This document shows, piece by piece, positions 1-11,321 of a DNA stretch of 64,000 bases. Below the pieces are notes generated by a model. The model was not told where the DNA came from and ran no database searches. It was given only the letters and a program-made list of their open reading frames with translations. The stretch lies in the NCBI GenBank assembly GCA_010279815.1, contig QEOQ01000439.1:176772-240771 (forward strand). Direction: 5' to 3'. The DNA comes from Brachionus plicatilis. Lineage: Eukaryota; Rotifera; Eurotatoria; Ploima; Brachionidae. Position numbers and translations under genes: made by a program. Position 1 is the stretch's first letter; every line of letters starts with the position of its first letter.

Positions 1-49
1 AAAAAAAATTAATAAAAATAAATAATAAATCATTATCGATAATAATTCT

Positions 50-166
50 TAGTTTGTAGAATAGCCCGTCACGCAAAAGCTTATCAAAAACTTTACTTGC
101 ATCAATACTGACTATGTGTGATATACTGACACCTTGTTTGTAGTGATTGATCACTTTTGCCGAATT
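50..166 (-). pseudogene. Non-LTR reverse transcriptase fragment
   Basis: The minus strand reads a short in-frame stretch containing IDASKVFDKLLRDGLFYKL. This is the RT motif block of non-LTR retrotransposons (…DxSKAFDxV…DGL…KL). The frame is cut off on its 5' side by the inverted-repeat element at 167-541, and on its 3' side by AT-rich sequence and the window edge. I see a decayed remnant with no endonuclease or ORF1. The strand and motif assignment are fairly secure; the clade is not. Confidence 0.6.
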
Positions 167-541
167 ACGGTATTGTGAAATTCAAATACAAATTGAACAA
201 AAATTCTTCCTTTTTTGATGAATTAAAAATAAACTGAATAAAATATATTTAAAAAAAAACTGCAACAAAGTGCAACATCCTTTGTTGAACCTTTATTACC
301 TAAAATCATTTTTCTCATGTTTTAATAAAACAAAAAATTATATATCAAAAAGATTTAAATTGATTATTGGTTTAATTTGCTAAAAAAAAGAAAATAATTA
401 TTTTTTTTAGGTAATAAAGGTGCAATAAAGTATGTTGCATTTTGTTGCAGTTTTTTTTTAAGTATATTTTATTAACTTTATTTTTAATTCATCAAAAAAG
501 GAAGAATTTTGTTCAATTTGTATTTTAATTTCACAATACCG
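167..541. mobile_element. Foldback MITE, GGTATTGTGAAATT family, copy A
   Basis: The left arm (167-330) and right arm (about 390-541) are inverted copies of each other, starting ACGGTATTGTGAAATTC. Both arms share the inner words GCAACAAAGT and ACCTAAAAT. Related copies lie at 36003-37017 (whole), 37739-37830 (one arm) and 38213-38760. No coding capacity. Unlike the 36003 copy I find no direct target duplication; the immediate flanks are instead roughly inverted (TTTGCCGAAT against TTTGCCAAAT). It splits the RT fragment at 50-166. Confidence 0.75.
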
Positions 542-545
542 TTAT

Positions 546-3500
546 TTGGCAAAAATGATTTTAAAGGTCCTTAGTATAACTCAAGGTATAACCTATTTCC
601 ATTATTCGATTCAACACATGTTCAAGTATATATGAGAATATTTTCAGAATTTTGGGACATACTCTTCATGATATATGAAATGGGATTTAATTTTTATGCT
701 TCAAAGGGTTAAACAGATTTGCCCGATTAGCAAAAAACATCACCCAATTACCCCGAATATTATTGTAACACACTCTGTAACCCCATGCCCTGTCTCTCTT
801 TATCTTTGTTTTTTTTTTATCTTATTTTTGTTTTTTTTTTTAATTTTACCTCTTAGAAATCGGGAGATGTCTTTTGCGGGTGAGGGAAAAATGTTACAAC
901 CCTTGTACCCCAGTCCCCCTGTCTCTCTCTTTCTTTCTTTATATATATATGTTGTATTTTAGTTTAAGTTTCAGTAGTTTTGGTTTTAAATAAAGATTTA
1001 GAACCAGAAACTTTCTTTTAATATTATTTAATATTTTTTTAAATTTGCTAGATTAGGCTTCATATCAAAAAATGTATATACTCTTGGGTTAGTTAATGCA
1101 ATAGATTTGCCATTTATCAGAATTATCTTGCAATTTTAGCATAAAAGTCTTCACAGTTCTGCTTCAGTATTGAAAATTTTAAAGCCTGGACTTGGACTTT
1201 TGAAAGAAAATTAAAAAAAAAAAGTCCGAACTTGCACTTGATTTGGGACTTGTGACTTTTAAACAACTCTGAGGCATTCTTACATGAACTGTTACGTTTG
1301 TATCCGAATTGATTTGAATGTCTATCTTTAATAAAAGTCATTTTGCTTAACAATTCGAAGATTCGAATATGGTTGATAACGAAGAAAATACAGAGATGGG
1401 TTTAAAATCATTAGGTGTTACTAAGTTAATAGTATTATTCCACTTATTGACTTTATTTTTTATTTTAATTTGTTCAAGGCTCTATCTTTGTGCGAAAACA
1501 GATTTGAGTATAAATCTATAATAAAAAATTAATTTTTTTTTAAAGTTGATAATTTGTAAAAAGAAAATGATCATTTTTTCTTTTTAAAATTTTGGTCAAT
1601 TTTGGTTTTTTCTTCGATTGATTATTTTGTGAACTTCATTTTGTTTAAAATGGACTGAATTGAAATTGTAAATGCTTTTTCTGATTTTTTCTAGACTATT
1701 TTTCTATCAATCTGACCACATTCAAACAAATAGATACATTTACCAACGTGGTTTAAGTTGTGTATTGAGTTAGCCTTTGGGTATTAACTATTATTTTATT
1801 TATTTTTTAAATAAGTATTTACTATTTTTTTTAAATTTCAAAATTTTTAATTTATTTTCAAAGCCTTAAAAAATTCTTCTAATTTGTGCAACAAACTCTA
1901 CACTTTAAAGATTTTAATAATTTTTTCAATGATTTTAAAGATTTTAAGCCTGAAGAAACCAACATTTTTTAGAGTTTATACTAAAAAATTTGACTTTTTA
2001 CTTGTTTTTTTTTTTTTAGAATTTTCTGACCAAATTAATGGTATGTTCATTTGATCAACTAATTTTAAATAAAATCTTGAGTATAATTTGTCAAGATCTT
2101 ATAATCTTTTTTATTTAAAAGAAAAAAATAAGATTCTTTAAAATTTTGAGAGTTTTAACTTTGAATTTTTTTCGTGACTTTTGTACAAGTCTGTTAATAA
2201 TTAAGGTACAATATTGTTTTGGAGTTGAAGAAGGAAATTTTATCTTCATGATGAATTCATTTTGTAATCATTTTCATATTTAAAATTTTTAAAGTTATAT
2301 TGAGCTCTTTAGATGTGAACATCTGGTCATTTATTTTGGTTAATTTATTTAACTTTTTCCGAATTTCGTGTTTTCAGAATCCATTCTTATTATTTAAATT
2401 TATTTTTTTTCTAACTATAATTATCATTTTTTATTTATCATTATCTTTTTTTTTATTTATTTTTTTCCTCTGTAAAATGAAAATGGAAACTAGAAATACT
2501 CTCCGTAATATATTATTTTTATTATTATTATTTTTTATTAATTTTTGATGAATAAATCTTCCTCTGTAAATTTCTTTGTAAAAATAATTTATTAAAAATT
2601 TTCGTTTTTTCAGTGTCACGTTTCTCAATTTGATTTTTTAGCTCATCATTTGAGGTTTTACTTTTTATAAACTGCCTCACAATTATTAAGTCTATTATTT
2701 AAATTATTTAATTTCATGGTGTCATTTTCAAAATATCTATAAATGTGTCTGGCTTAATTTTAAAGAATATTTAGTTCGAATATAAGGCTTGGGCGACTCA
2801 AAGTATGTGTTAACAAAAATCAAAATTAAAATAATACATTATTCAAATTATTTCTTTTTATTTAAAATTTTAAATGATTCATAAAAAATACGCTTTTTGC
2901 ATTATTAAAAATTGACTGTTAATATTTAAAAAAAAAAATCTTGTTAAACTTCTGATTAATTCAACAAAAAAAAACATTAATTAATAATAAATACAAAGTT
3001 TATTTTCGACTAATTGGCAAGTATTAGAAAAAAAGAATAAAAAAATAAATGAAAAAATAATTTTTGAAATATAATTATTAAGTGAAAATAAATATTTTAA
3101 TTGAAAAAAGTTAAGTTAAAAAAAAAATTGGCTTTTTCGTAAATTTACTTTAAAAAAATACTAAATTATAAAAATTTTTAAAAAAGAACGATTTTTTGTC
3201 AATTTTTTTAAAAAGGAATTTGGTGACCAGAAAATTGAAAAAATTATGCTGTAATCAGACTTAGAAATAAATAGGAATAATAATATTTGGTGACCAATTA
3301 ACTTTTATTTTGAATATCAGAAAATTATAAATCTATTAAAAAAAATTAAATCTATGTAAGAGATCTTTTTTATGTGGCTTTGATCCTTTCAGGCCTTCAT
3401 AAAAACCTTCAAAAACATCGCACTAAATCGATTTTTTTCCACATAAAACTTCTATTCGAAACTGTTTTGGTGCTTCTGGTATCTTTGTAATAAGAAGATT

Positions 3501-3680
3501 TACTTTTAGGACTTGAAACAAATTTTAATTGATTTTCCAAATGTTATACTTGAACATTTTGACTTAAAACGTCTTCAACATTTTACAATTAAAAATTTTT
3601 TTAACAATGATAATTTTAATTTTATGAAAATAATTTAAGTGACCAGGAAAACAGACCAGTAATGGTCTTCCTTGACTAAC
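546..3680. other. AT-rich intergenic stretch without recognisable gene
   Basis: Long A/T runs, pyrimidine-rich tracts with TCTC repeats near 790-950, and small chance frames. The only structured part I recognise is the dispersed repeat at 1030-1300. No upstream Kir exon (slide helix or first membrane span) could be recognised here on either strand. Confidence 0.6.
1030..1300 (-). repeat. Dispersed repeat related to 51040-51310
   Basis: Reverse-complement relative of a segment at about 51040-51310. Both contain CTAGATTAGGCTTCATATC-like and CCTGGACTTGGACTTTT-like blocks, followed by a CTTGTGACTTTTAAACAA-like block. Further diverged pieces occur at 51520-51660 and 60320-60480. Non-coding, carrying many GACTT words, and probably an old non-autonomous DNA element. 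Termini not resolved. Confidence 0.5.
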
Positions 3681-4017
3681 GGCATCGTGAAATTTCATGC
3701 AAAACTTCCAATACAAAAATAAAAAAAAATTATAACTTTTGTTCTAAATGTTTAAAACTTGTTCTGTAAATGATAAAAAGTGAAACAACTGCTGTTTCAC
3801 CTTTTGCAATAATAAATTAATTCCGCTTTATTTTTAATACTTTTAAATAGGGTGCAATTTTGCAGAATTTAAACAGATTTTGTAGACTTCTGCAGAAGGT
3901 GAAACAACAGTTGTTTCACTTTATTTCATTTACAGAACAAGTTTTAAACATTTAGAAAAAAAGTTATGAATTTTTTTTATTTTTGTATTGGAAGTTTTGT
4001 ATGAATTTCACAGTGGC
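3681..4017. mobile_element. Foldback element with ~100-bp inverted arms
   Basis: The arms at about 3681-3810 and 3895-4017 are inverted copies. They share GTGAAATT, AAAACTTCCAATACA, AAAACTTGTTCTGTAAAT and GTGAAACAACTG. The terminal GGCATCGTGAAATT block resembles the ends of the family at 167-541. No open frame. A direct target duplication was not found. Confidence 0.65.
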
Positions 4018-4163
4018 GTCACAAAACTGTGGGTCAAGTACTGCGTCACACAAAAAAAGAGATTATTGTCAAATAAAAAAGTGAAACTTTTATTTGAATC
4101 CAATTAATTTTTGAAGAAAAAAACCTAAAAACTCTAAAAAATTTTTAAAAAAAATTTTTTTTT

Positions 4164-4912
4164 GGCTCTACCGACATATGTGAGCTGAGTTCACGAAAAT
4201 ATGTGAACTTGACTAATTTTTCTGTTTTCGTGATCTCAGCTCACCTGTAAAAAATTATGTGATCTTCAGATAACGTGTTATGAGCTAAATTTTTATTTTG
4301 GGATCTTAAATATTAATTAAATTATGACTAACAAAAAAATTAATTTTTTCTGTTTATATTTTTGCTAAAAACAATTAATTAAATTAATTGGAAAATAAAG
4401 AATTATGCGACAACCTCGAAAAATTGGACACTTTATCGTATTTTATCGTAGTTTATTTTTTTAAATGAAATATTTTAAAATTTAAAACTTATTTTCATTT
4501 ATTGCAAAAAGACAGAAATTTTAAATAAGCTAAAATCAGCAAAAGTGTGAGAATGATATGAAAATTTTAAAATAGAAGTAAATTTTAAGAAAAAATTGGA
4601 AAATTAAAAATGAGGATAAATCGATTAAATTAAATCAGCACATAAAAACAAATAAATATTTTTATATTATTTATTAATTAATTTTTTTAAACTATAATTT
4701 TATTATAATTTGACTATGATTTGGTTTTTTTGTATCATAATAAACTATATTTAATTAATTCAATTATTTTAAGATCACCGAAATTTTAAAACTTGATCTG
4801 TAGATCACATAATTTTTTATTTTCTCTCCAGGTGAGCTTAGTTCACTAAAACAGAAAAATTAGTCAAGTTCGCATATTTTCGTGAACTCAGCTCACATAT
4901 GTCGGTAGGACC
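4164..4912. mobile_element. TIR element with CTACCGACATATG ends
   Basis: The left terminus GGCTCTACCGACATATG matches the inverted right terminus GGTCCTACCGACATATG. About 60 bp of each arm pair, through GAGTTCACGAAAATATG. Flanks are T8 on both sides (4156-4163, 4913-4920), which fits an 8-bp duplication but is weak in a poly-T context. The inside is AT-rich and non-coding, with repeated TGAGCT/TGAAC/TGATCT words. Its right end supplies an ATG at 4899 that opens in frame with the Kir exon. That ATG is probably not a real start. Confidence 0.7.
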
Positions 4913-4998
4913 TTTTTTTTTTCAAAAAATTCAATTTTTTAAAGAAACAATCTCTCCCACCGCTTTTAAATTTATTAAAAAATTAAAAAATTTCCAAG

Positions 4999-6344
4999 CC
5001 TATCTTCATGGTGATTTGGACACTTCAGCTGAAACAGAACAGACATGGCACAAGAATAAGACACATGAGTTGGTGAAAGTAAGCTATTTGAAAAACGCCA
5101 TGGAGCTTATCGACCAGGTTTCAGATTCTATCCAAACAAATGAAAAAATTCCAGCTCTAAATCAAACACTGGGAGACATTTTGCGTAAACAGGCGAGCAA
5201 AATAAGGCAACGGCAACCGTGTGTCAACGGCATACACGATTTCACCAGTGCCCTATTGTACTCAGTGGAAACCCAGCACACCATCGGCTACGGCCTGCGC
5301 TACATAACCGAAGAGTGCAAATTCGCCATCATATTCCTCATGCTACAGTCTTGCTTTGGCATTTTTGTCCAAGGCCTAGTTGCCGGAGTTGTATTTGCCA
5401 AAATATCGCGGCCCAACAAGCGAAAAAGAACCATCATTTTCTCGCACAACGCAGTCATTTCCGAAAGAGACAACAAACTGTGCTTCATGTTCAAAATAGG
5501 CAACATAAGAACCAGCCAGCTGTCCGATGCTCGCCTCAGAGTATCCATGATCAAGTCGCGCAAAACCAAAGAGGCTGAATTCATTCCATTTCAGAGCTAT
5601 GACATGAAAGTTGGCTTCGACTGGTCTGGCGACAATGTCTTTTTCCCATGGCCCAAAACAGTCGAGCACATCATTGATCAACATTCGCCTTTTTACCACA
5701 TTTGCCGAGACTATTTGGCCGAGCCAAGGTCGGACAATTTGTCCAATTTGAGCCAGGAGCTGAGCTCAGAGGACTACGAAATTGTGGTCATTCTGGAAGG
5801 CAATATTGAGACCACTGGGGCCTCGTGTCACATAAGAACCAGCTATTTGCCACAGGAAATACTGTTCGGATACCGATTTGTGCCGGTCTATCCCAAATTC
5901 ACTGATTTTGAGTATTTGTTTGACTATTCAAAGTTTAATCAAATCGAGCCTGTCAACTATGATTTGATAAATTTGAACAGGTCTTACTTTAACAAAGAGT
6001 CGAGGGTTTATGATGCTAGAAAAGAGCAGAAAAATTACCAATTAACCCTGCAGAATAGTAACCAGACTGGGGAGAAGACGGCAAAGCAGCCTGCTTCGCT
6101 GATGGCTGTTTTGAGTTCATTTAAGACCAATTTAGCAGATGAAAATACAGTCAGTACAGTGGTTGATGAAGTGGAGACAGAGGTTGGCAAAGAAGAGAGC
6201 AAGAATGGACGGTTCACGGTTGTGCCCGTCAAAGAATCCAAGGCCAAGGGTTGGAGTGAAAAAAGCAGAACTGGTTCAAAGCATTCTAGGACTAGTTCAT
6301 TGCCACCGATTAAGTCGAGTCCGCTAATTAATCAATTGGTTTAG
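4999..6344 (+). CDS. Inward-rectifier potassium channel (Kir), 3' exon
   Basis: This exon encodes the pore and cytoplasmic part of a Kir channel, a plasma-membrane K+ channel that works as a tetramer and needs PIP2. Residue numbers count from the in-frame ATG at 4899. AYLHGDL (34-40) is the end of TM1. The Kir cysteine pair is C108/C140, 32 apart as in Kir2 channels. The filter TIGYG is at 128-132, TM2 at ~141-167, then RPNKRKRTIIFSHNAVI, matching the PIP2-binding and FSHNAVI block, and a full cytoplasmic domain. TM1 itself and the N-terminal slide helix are missing. TTTCCAAG|CC at 4998/4999 looks like a splice acceptor, so the real exon probably starts there and the frame upstream (4899-4998) is intron plus transposon sequence. 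The turret between HGDL and C108 is about 55 residues longer than usual. The TM2 rectification position (D/N in vertebrate Kirs) is Q158. AATAAA lies at 6486. Family call is firm; gene completeness is not. Confidence 0.92.
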
Positions 6345-7084
6345 GCGCGACTTGTTTTTTTATACATAAATTATTATTTTTATTCAGTTTATTAAACAAC
6401 AAGTTTGTTTTTTTTTTCTTTTGGAAAAATTTTTCTATCATATTTTAGGCACTTATCACTTTTTTTGAAATGTAAATATTTAAAGAATAAAATTTTTGAT
6501 ATTAATATTAATTAATCGATTAGAGATGAAAAGCCTTTTGATCTGAGCTTACAGACATTAATGTATTCAATTTTTTTTTTAAATGTAATAAAATTTTAAA
6601 AACTAAACCAAATATTTTTCCACTCCCATTTAACGGTTTGGTCTGGTATTTTTGGTCAAAATAAACGAAATTTATTTTAAGTTTCTTGTTTTGTATATCA
6701 AATAAACACTTTTGATTTTACCTTTGTATAGACCAATGTAGCCTTATCAGGTTTTGAATCAAGATATGTCGAATACCTAACTCCATTGTGCTATCCTACT
6801 TTTTCTTCTTTCTTTCCAGAACTGTTCAATACTTGAACATTTTGCACCTGTACAATATGTCCATTTTATTTGTCCATTATATTATATTTTAATTTTTTTT
6901 ATCTTATTTTTTCTTTGCATTTTTCTTTTATTTTATTTTTTCTTGATTTTTATTTTTTTTTTTAATGTGAAGGAGATTTAGCTCGGCACAGATAAAACAA
7001 ATAAATAAGTAATAATATCACAAGTTTGATACAGATAAACAAATAAAAAATTAAACTCTAAAATAACTCTGTAATTAAAAAAAA
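6345..7084. other. Kir 3' flank and AT-rich spacer with a retroelement-like tail
   Basis: Holds the Kir 3' UTR with AATAAA at 6486-6491. At about 6966-7013 there is a tail GGAGATTTAGCTCGGCACAG followed by AAATAAATAA, which matches 53175-53215. That suggests the 3' end of a short retroelement. No gene seen. Confidence 0.5.
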
Positions 7085-7357
7085 ATGTCTGTGATTGAAG
7101 AAATTCCTAAAAACATATCTCAAGATCAGGCTTTTGAACCTAATTCTAAAGGAAAAACTAGAGGAAACGGTAAAAGTTATTTTCCTTTGTGTAGTTTTCG
7201 CTCTCTGGAGGATGCTAAAAAATGCCTTGATCGAGAATTTGAGGGAAATAACTGGATTGTAAAAAGAGCGACAGAAACATTGCAAGCAGATATAATATGG
7301 TATCAATGTACAAAATGTGCTATTCGACTTAAAAGTATACCCTATTTGAAAAATTAA
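7085..7357 (+). pseudogene. Short frame with possible zinc-binding domain; transposase N-terminus?
   Basis: A 90-residue frame. The C-terminal half (IVKRATETLQADIIWYQC, then TKCAIRLK) has a C-x2-C pair after an aromatic-rich strand, as in the FLYWCH/WRKY-type domains at the start of Mutator-like transposases. Nothing recognisable follows the stop, and no CxH partner is visible. It may be a broken transposase N-terminus, since a decayed Mutator-like transposase lies at 32213-33200. Function unassigned. Confidence 0.3.
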
Positions 7358-7749
7358 TAAAGAAAAAACGCGGAAGAACAGCTCGATCGAAAAATACAAA
7401 AAAATAAATTAAGTTTTTTTTGTCCTTAAAAAATATATTCTGTTTTTATTTTTATTTTTTTGTTCTACTTAGATAATAAGTGCTAAAAAGTAAAAAAAAA
7501 GTAATGATAATAGAAGAATTTTGTTCTAAATTCAGTATTTTTGTTTTTTTTGCATAAAATAAACACAGGTAATGATTATATACCTATAAAAAATAATTTA
7601 TTAAATTTGAAAAAAGAATTCATTGGAAAAAAAAACCTTTCATAAATATGAGTAAAAGTATGAATGAAATTTAGCTGGGAATTCGGGATAGACAGTTTAT
7701 TTTAAGTTTTGAATCTAGTAGGAGTAGTAAAAATAACTGCGACTCGAGC

Positions 7750-8665
7750 AAGTCGAGTTAAACCGTAAGACAGTGGCAGTTCTTTGCAATCACACCAGAT
7801 TCTGTACCATAAACCATTCATCAAGTCTTGCTTTGAAGGAATTTAATGAATTTGCTTCAACAACATTTTTTGGTAAATGGTTCCGGTCGTTTACAACATT
7901 GTTTGTGATAAAGTTGAACCATGATGGACAATTTTTAATAAGTTCTCTTGTAACCATCTTTGCATGACCCCTCAAAATATAATTATGTCTTTGTACGTAC
8001 CTGATTTCACTTACCAATTTAACAGTTTCTAGACTGTTAACAATTTTAAAAAACTGAATCTATTCGCCTCTTCTTTTTCTCGTATCCAAAGATGTAAGTT
8101 TTATTCTATTCAATCTTTCTTTATACTTAAGATTCTTAAAGGCTGGACATTGGCGTCCAAAAATTTAAAATCTTTCCAAATCATACCCAAGATCTTATTC
8201 GCTCTTCCAGAAGAGTAGCTAACATGTGCACCCCATTTTAGATCATTTTGAGAAAATACACCCAAATCCTTTTCCAATTTTGTTTTATCTAATGATTCTG
8301 TTCCATGTTTTTTAAAAATTGTGTAGTCAAACTGAGGATTTTTATTTCCAATATGCATAACTTTACACTTTTCTATGTTTTAATTAGTCGCCCATTTAAT
8401 TGCCCAGCTTGAAGCAGTATCTATATCGCGCTGTAAAGATAAGTTATCATTTAGATGGTTAACAGTTGCTAAAAATTTCATATCATCAGCATTGACTTTT
8501 GTTTCATTACTTGAAGATTCGGACAAATCGTTAATGAAAATAACAAAAAGATGAGGCCCAAGGACCGATCCTTGCGGAACACCACTAGTAACATCAAGCC
8601 ATTCTGATTCAACGTTTTCAAGAACAACTCTTTGCTTTCTTCCATCTAAAAAAATTTTCACCCAA
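7750..8665 (-). pseudogene. CR1-like non-LTR reverse transcriptase fragment
   Basis: Read 3'-ward from 8661 on minus: SGVPQGSVLGPHLFVIFIND, then NADD in place of YADD at the catalytic box. Next come the downstream blocks LEKDLGVFSQNDLKW, RANKILGMI (8110-8358) and FNFITNNVVNDRNHLPKNVV (7790-8017). Blocks lie in two or three frames and the YADD box is altered, so this is a dead 5'-truncated copy. No (ACT)n tail is seen at its 3' end, unlike the three + strand copies at 52013, 56007 and 62490. Confidence 0.8.
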
Positions 8666-8669
8666 TCTT

Positions 8670-11321
8670 CATCTTCTTACTTAGGATTTTGAATTCTTCC
8701 AAGGTGACAAAGGTGTCGAACTATTGCCCATTCCTGGCCGTTTATAAGTATCGAAACACTTATCTTTGGGGTTGAAAATGTTATTCCATACCTGAATAAA
8801 GTCTGACACATTTTAGCACTAGAAGCACTGATTTTTTTGCTACTTACTAGCACCATAAATTTCATTTTGACATCTTTATTATTATTTTAAATTTTATTGA
8901 ATAGATAGATTTTAAATTTAATTAATTAATTAAGTTAATTAAATCTTAAGATACATAAAAAATTGAAATTCGTCAGTTTGACACATTTTTAAAATTTAAA
9001 GATTCTTTTTATATTAGAAAAATAATTAAAAAATATCAGATGTCATATTGACATCGTTGATACTTCTTGATATTAGTGTTAAAATCCATACAAAGAAACA
9101 AAATTAAATTTTTATTGTCTTAAAATGTTACACTGAAAAATTTTTAAATATCAATTTTAAATGGAAATGAAAATAATAATTATTATTAATATTAAAGAAT
9201 AATATTAACTAGATATTTTATTTGAAAAAATTCTTTAGAAATTTTACATAAAAACTAGATCAAATCTCCTTATTTGAATAAAATTGTAATGATATAAAGC
9301 GATATTAAAATTTTTTTAAGGAAAAAGAGCGTTCAGAATGAAGCCAAATCTTTAAAAACTATTCTTGAATTCTTAATTTTATTTTAAATTAAACTTATAT
9401 ATCGCGTATATTCATACATACAATTTATGAATTATTTTTTTAGCATGATCTTTTTTTTTATTTTGAATGCTGCAGTTATGAATATAATTGTAAGAATTAT
9501 GATAATAGTTACAAAAATTATAAAAAAAAATTGGACACTTAAAAGCGTTAAAAATGAATTTAATAAACTAGCATTAAAACTCAAAATTTTGACTTTACAT
9601 GCATGCATTATGTCCGAAGAACATTTTTTGTGTTTCTAATTTAGAAAAAATAGAAAAATATATTTTTATTATTTTTTACATATTTAATGCGGCATTTATA
9701 CCAAAATTTTGACATTAACTGCAGCATTTTTAGTCGCAGCGTATCTGGAAAAAAAATGGGTTAAATGCATGCATTAAAATCCAGAATTCTGAAAATAAAT
9801 GCCGCATTAGGGGGCAAGGCATTACAGTAATAAGAAATTAACACCAGAAAAATATCAGTCTAATATAAACCATTTAAAAGAAGTAATTTGAATTAATTTG
9901 AATAATATTAAAAAAATCAATTTTTAAGAGCTTTTTATTAGGTTATAAAAATTGGTATTTTAAAAAATAGGGATTGGTCGAATCATTAAAAAATCATTTA
10001 AACGTAAAAATTACAATTTATTATAGGATATAACAGAATAATATTAAAATTGAAAAATTTCTTTTATTAAATATAATTTTTATTTTTAAAAAAACAAATT
10101 ATACCTCATTTAAATCGGAATTAAATTCTTTATTAAATGATGTAGCTAATGATGTAGTAATCGATGAAGTTTTCGAATCTGCATTATCACAAAGGAAAAG
10201 ACGGACTTAGCTTTAGCTGCGCAATAGTTACAATAACAAATCTTAATTTAAAGATAACATTTTTTAAAATAAATTGGAAGACATTTTTTCTTACGTTATC
10301 CAAAAAATTGAATTTCACTTTTGCATAGTATACAATTAGTAATTTTTTCAAAATTGATTTTTTAAAAATTAGAAAAAATATTTTTGACTTATCAGATCTA
10401 AAAATTAAAATTTGTTTTTGATATTTAGTCTCTTTAAAAATAAAAATTCTACTCCAATTATTCTTTTTTTGAGACAAAAAATAAAATAAAATCATAATAA
10501 TTAAGAGACAGAACCAATGGAGAGAGTATTGTAAAAGAGAAAACTGTCCTTCATAATGAGATTAGCAAACAACAAATTTACAAAAACACTAGTGAACAAT
10601 ATCCTAAATGAAACAAGAGATAAAGAAAATAATCTGGCAAAAAATCCGTGATAGATGAAATGAAAACCATCCCAGAAGAAAAAGAAAATATAGGAAATAT
10701 GGCAGCCAAAGCAAGTGAGAGAATAAAGCTTGAAAACATGCTTAACAAGGAAGAAAGCAAAAATGGAACGATGGAGTCGACCTTTTTAGAGAATCGAGTG
10801 AGAAAAACAGAAAAATCCTAGAACTACTCTTCAAATCATATTATAATAGATTCTATTTTATTTAAGAAATGAAATAGAGCACAAAATGAATAATAATTAT
10901 TAAAACTAAAAAAAATTAACATTACTAATTAAAATTAGATATTTCATTCAATTTTTTTAGAAAAAACTTAAACTTTGTCTTATTTATTACTTTTTATTTT
11001 TAAAATTTTTTTTTTTTTTTTTACATCGCCTTCAAGGCGTTCATTGAAATAAATAATTATTAAATAATAATAATAATTAGAAAGCTGCCACATTCTTTGA
11101 AATATTAAAAATTCTATTCTAAAAGACAAAAAAGGTAGCAATTGATTTTTAATTTTCAATTTTAAAAGCATTTAATTACATTTCATAACCTGCTCAGCAA
11201 CAACATAAAAAACTTCATCAATTGTCACATTTTAAAAAACGATTTTAAACTAATAAAATTATATAATTATGTAACCTAAAAGGAGTTGTTCCATTATTTT
11301 TTTGAAGAAATGAATTAAATC
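8670..11321. other. AT-rich stretch with traces only
   Basis: No intact gene. About 10540-10830 (+) is purine-rich and reads as broken charged coiled-coil-like coding sequence (EMKTIPEEKENIGNMAAK, then further K/E-rich sequence), interrupted by stops and frame changes. It could be an ORF1 remnant. Around 9590-9830 the words TGCATGCATTA and TGCGGCATTTA recur. The remainder is homopolymer-rich sequence. Confidence 0.45.
11024..11078 (+). repeat. Stem-loop plus AAATAA tail of a short retroelement
   Basis: CGCCTTCAAGGCG is a perfect small hairpin. It is followed by TTCATTGAAATAAATAA and (TAA)n. The same layout, a hairpin then AATAAATAA repeats, appears near 54838 and 58690. It fits the 3' end of a SINE or non-LTR element. 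The body of the element is not recognisable upstream. Confidence 0.35.

Noticed and set aside
4899..4998. N-terminal 33 residues of the Kir open frame starting at the ATG at 4899
   Set aside because: The ATG and first codons are the right end of a TIR element, followed by poly-T and Lys/Phe-rich AT sequence. Kir homology begins only at 4999, next to an AG acceptor.
5219..5699. Alternative frames on both strands inside the Kir exon
   Set aside because: Shadows of the well-supported Kir reading frame; no family motifs.
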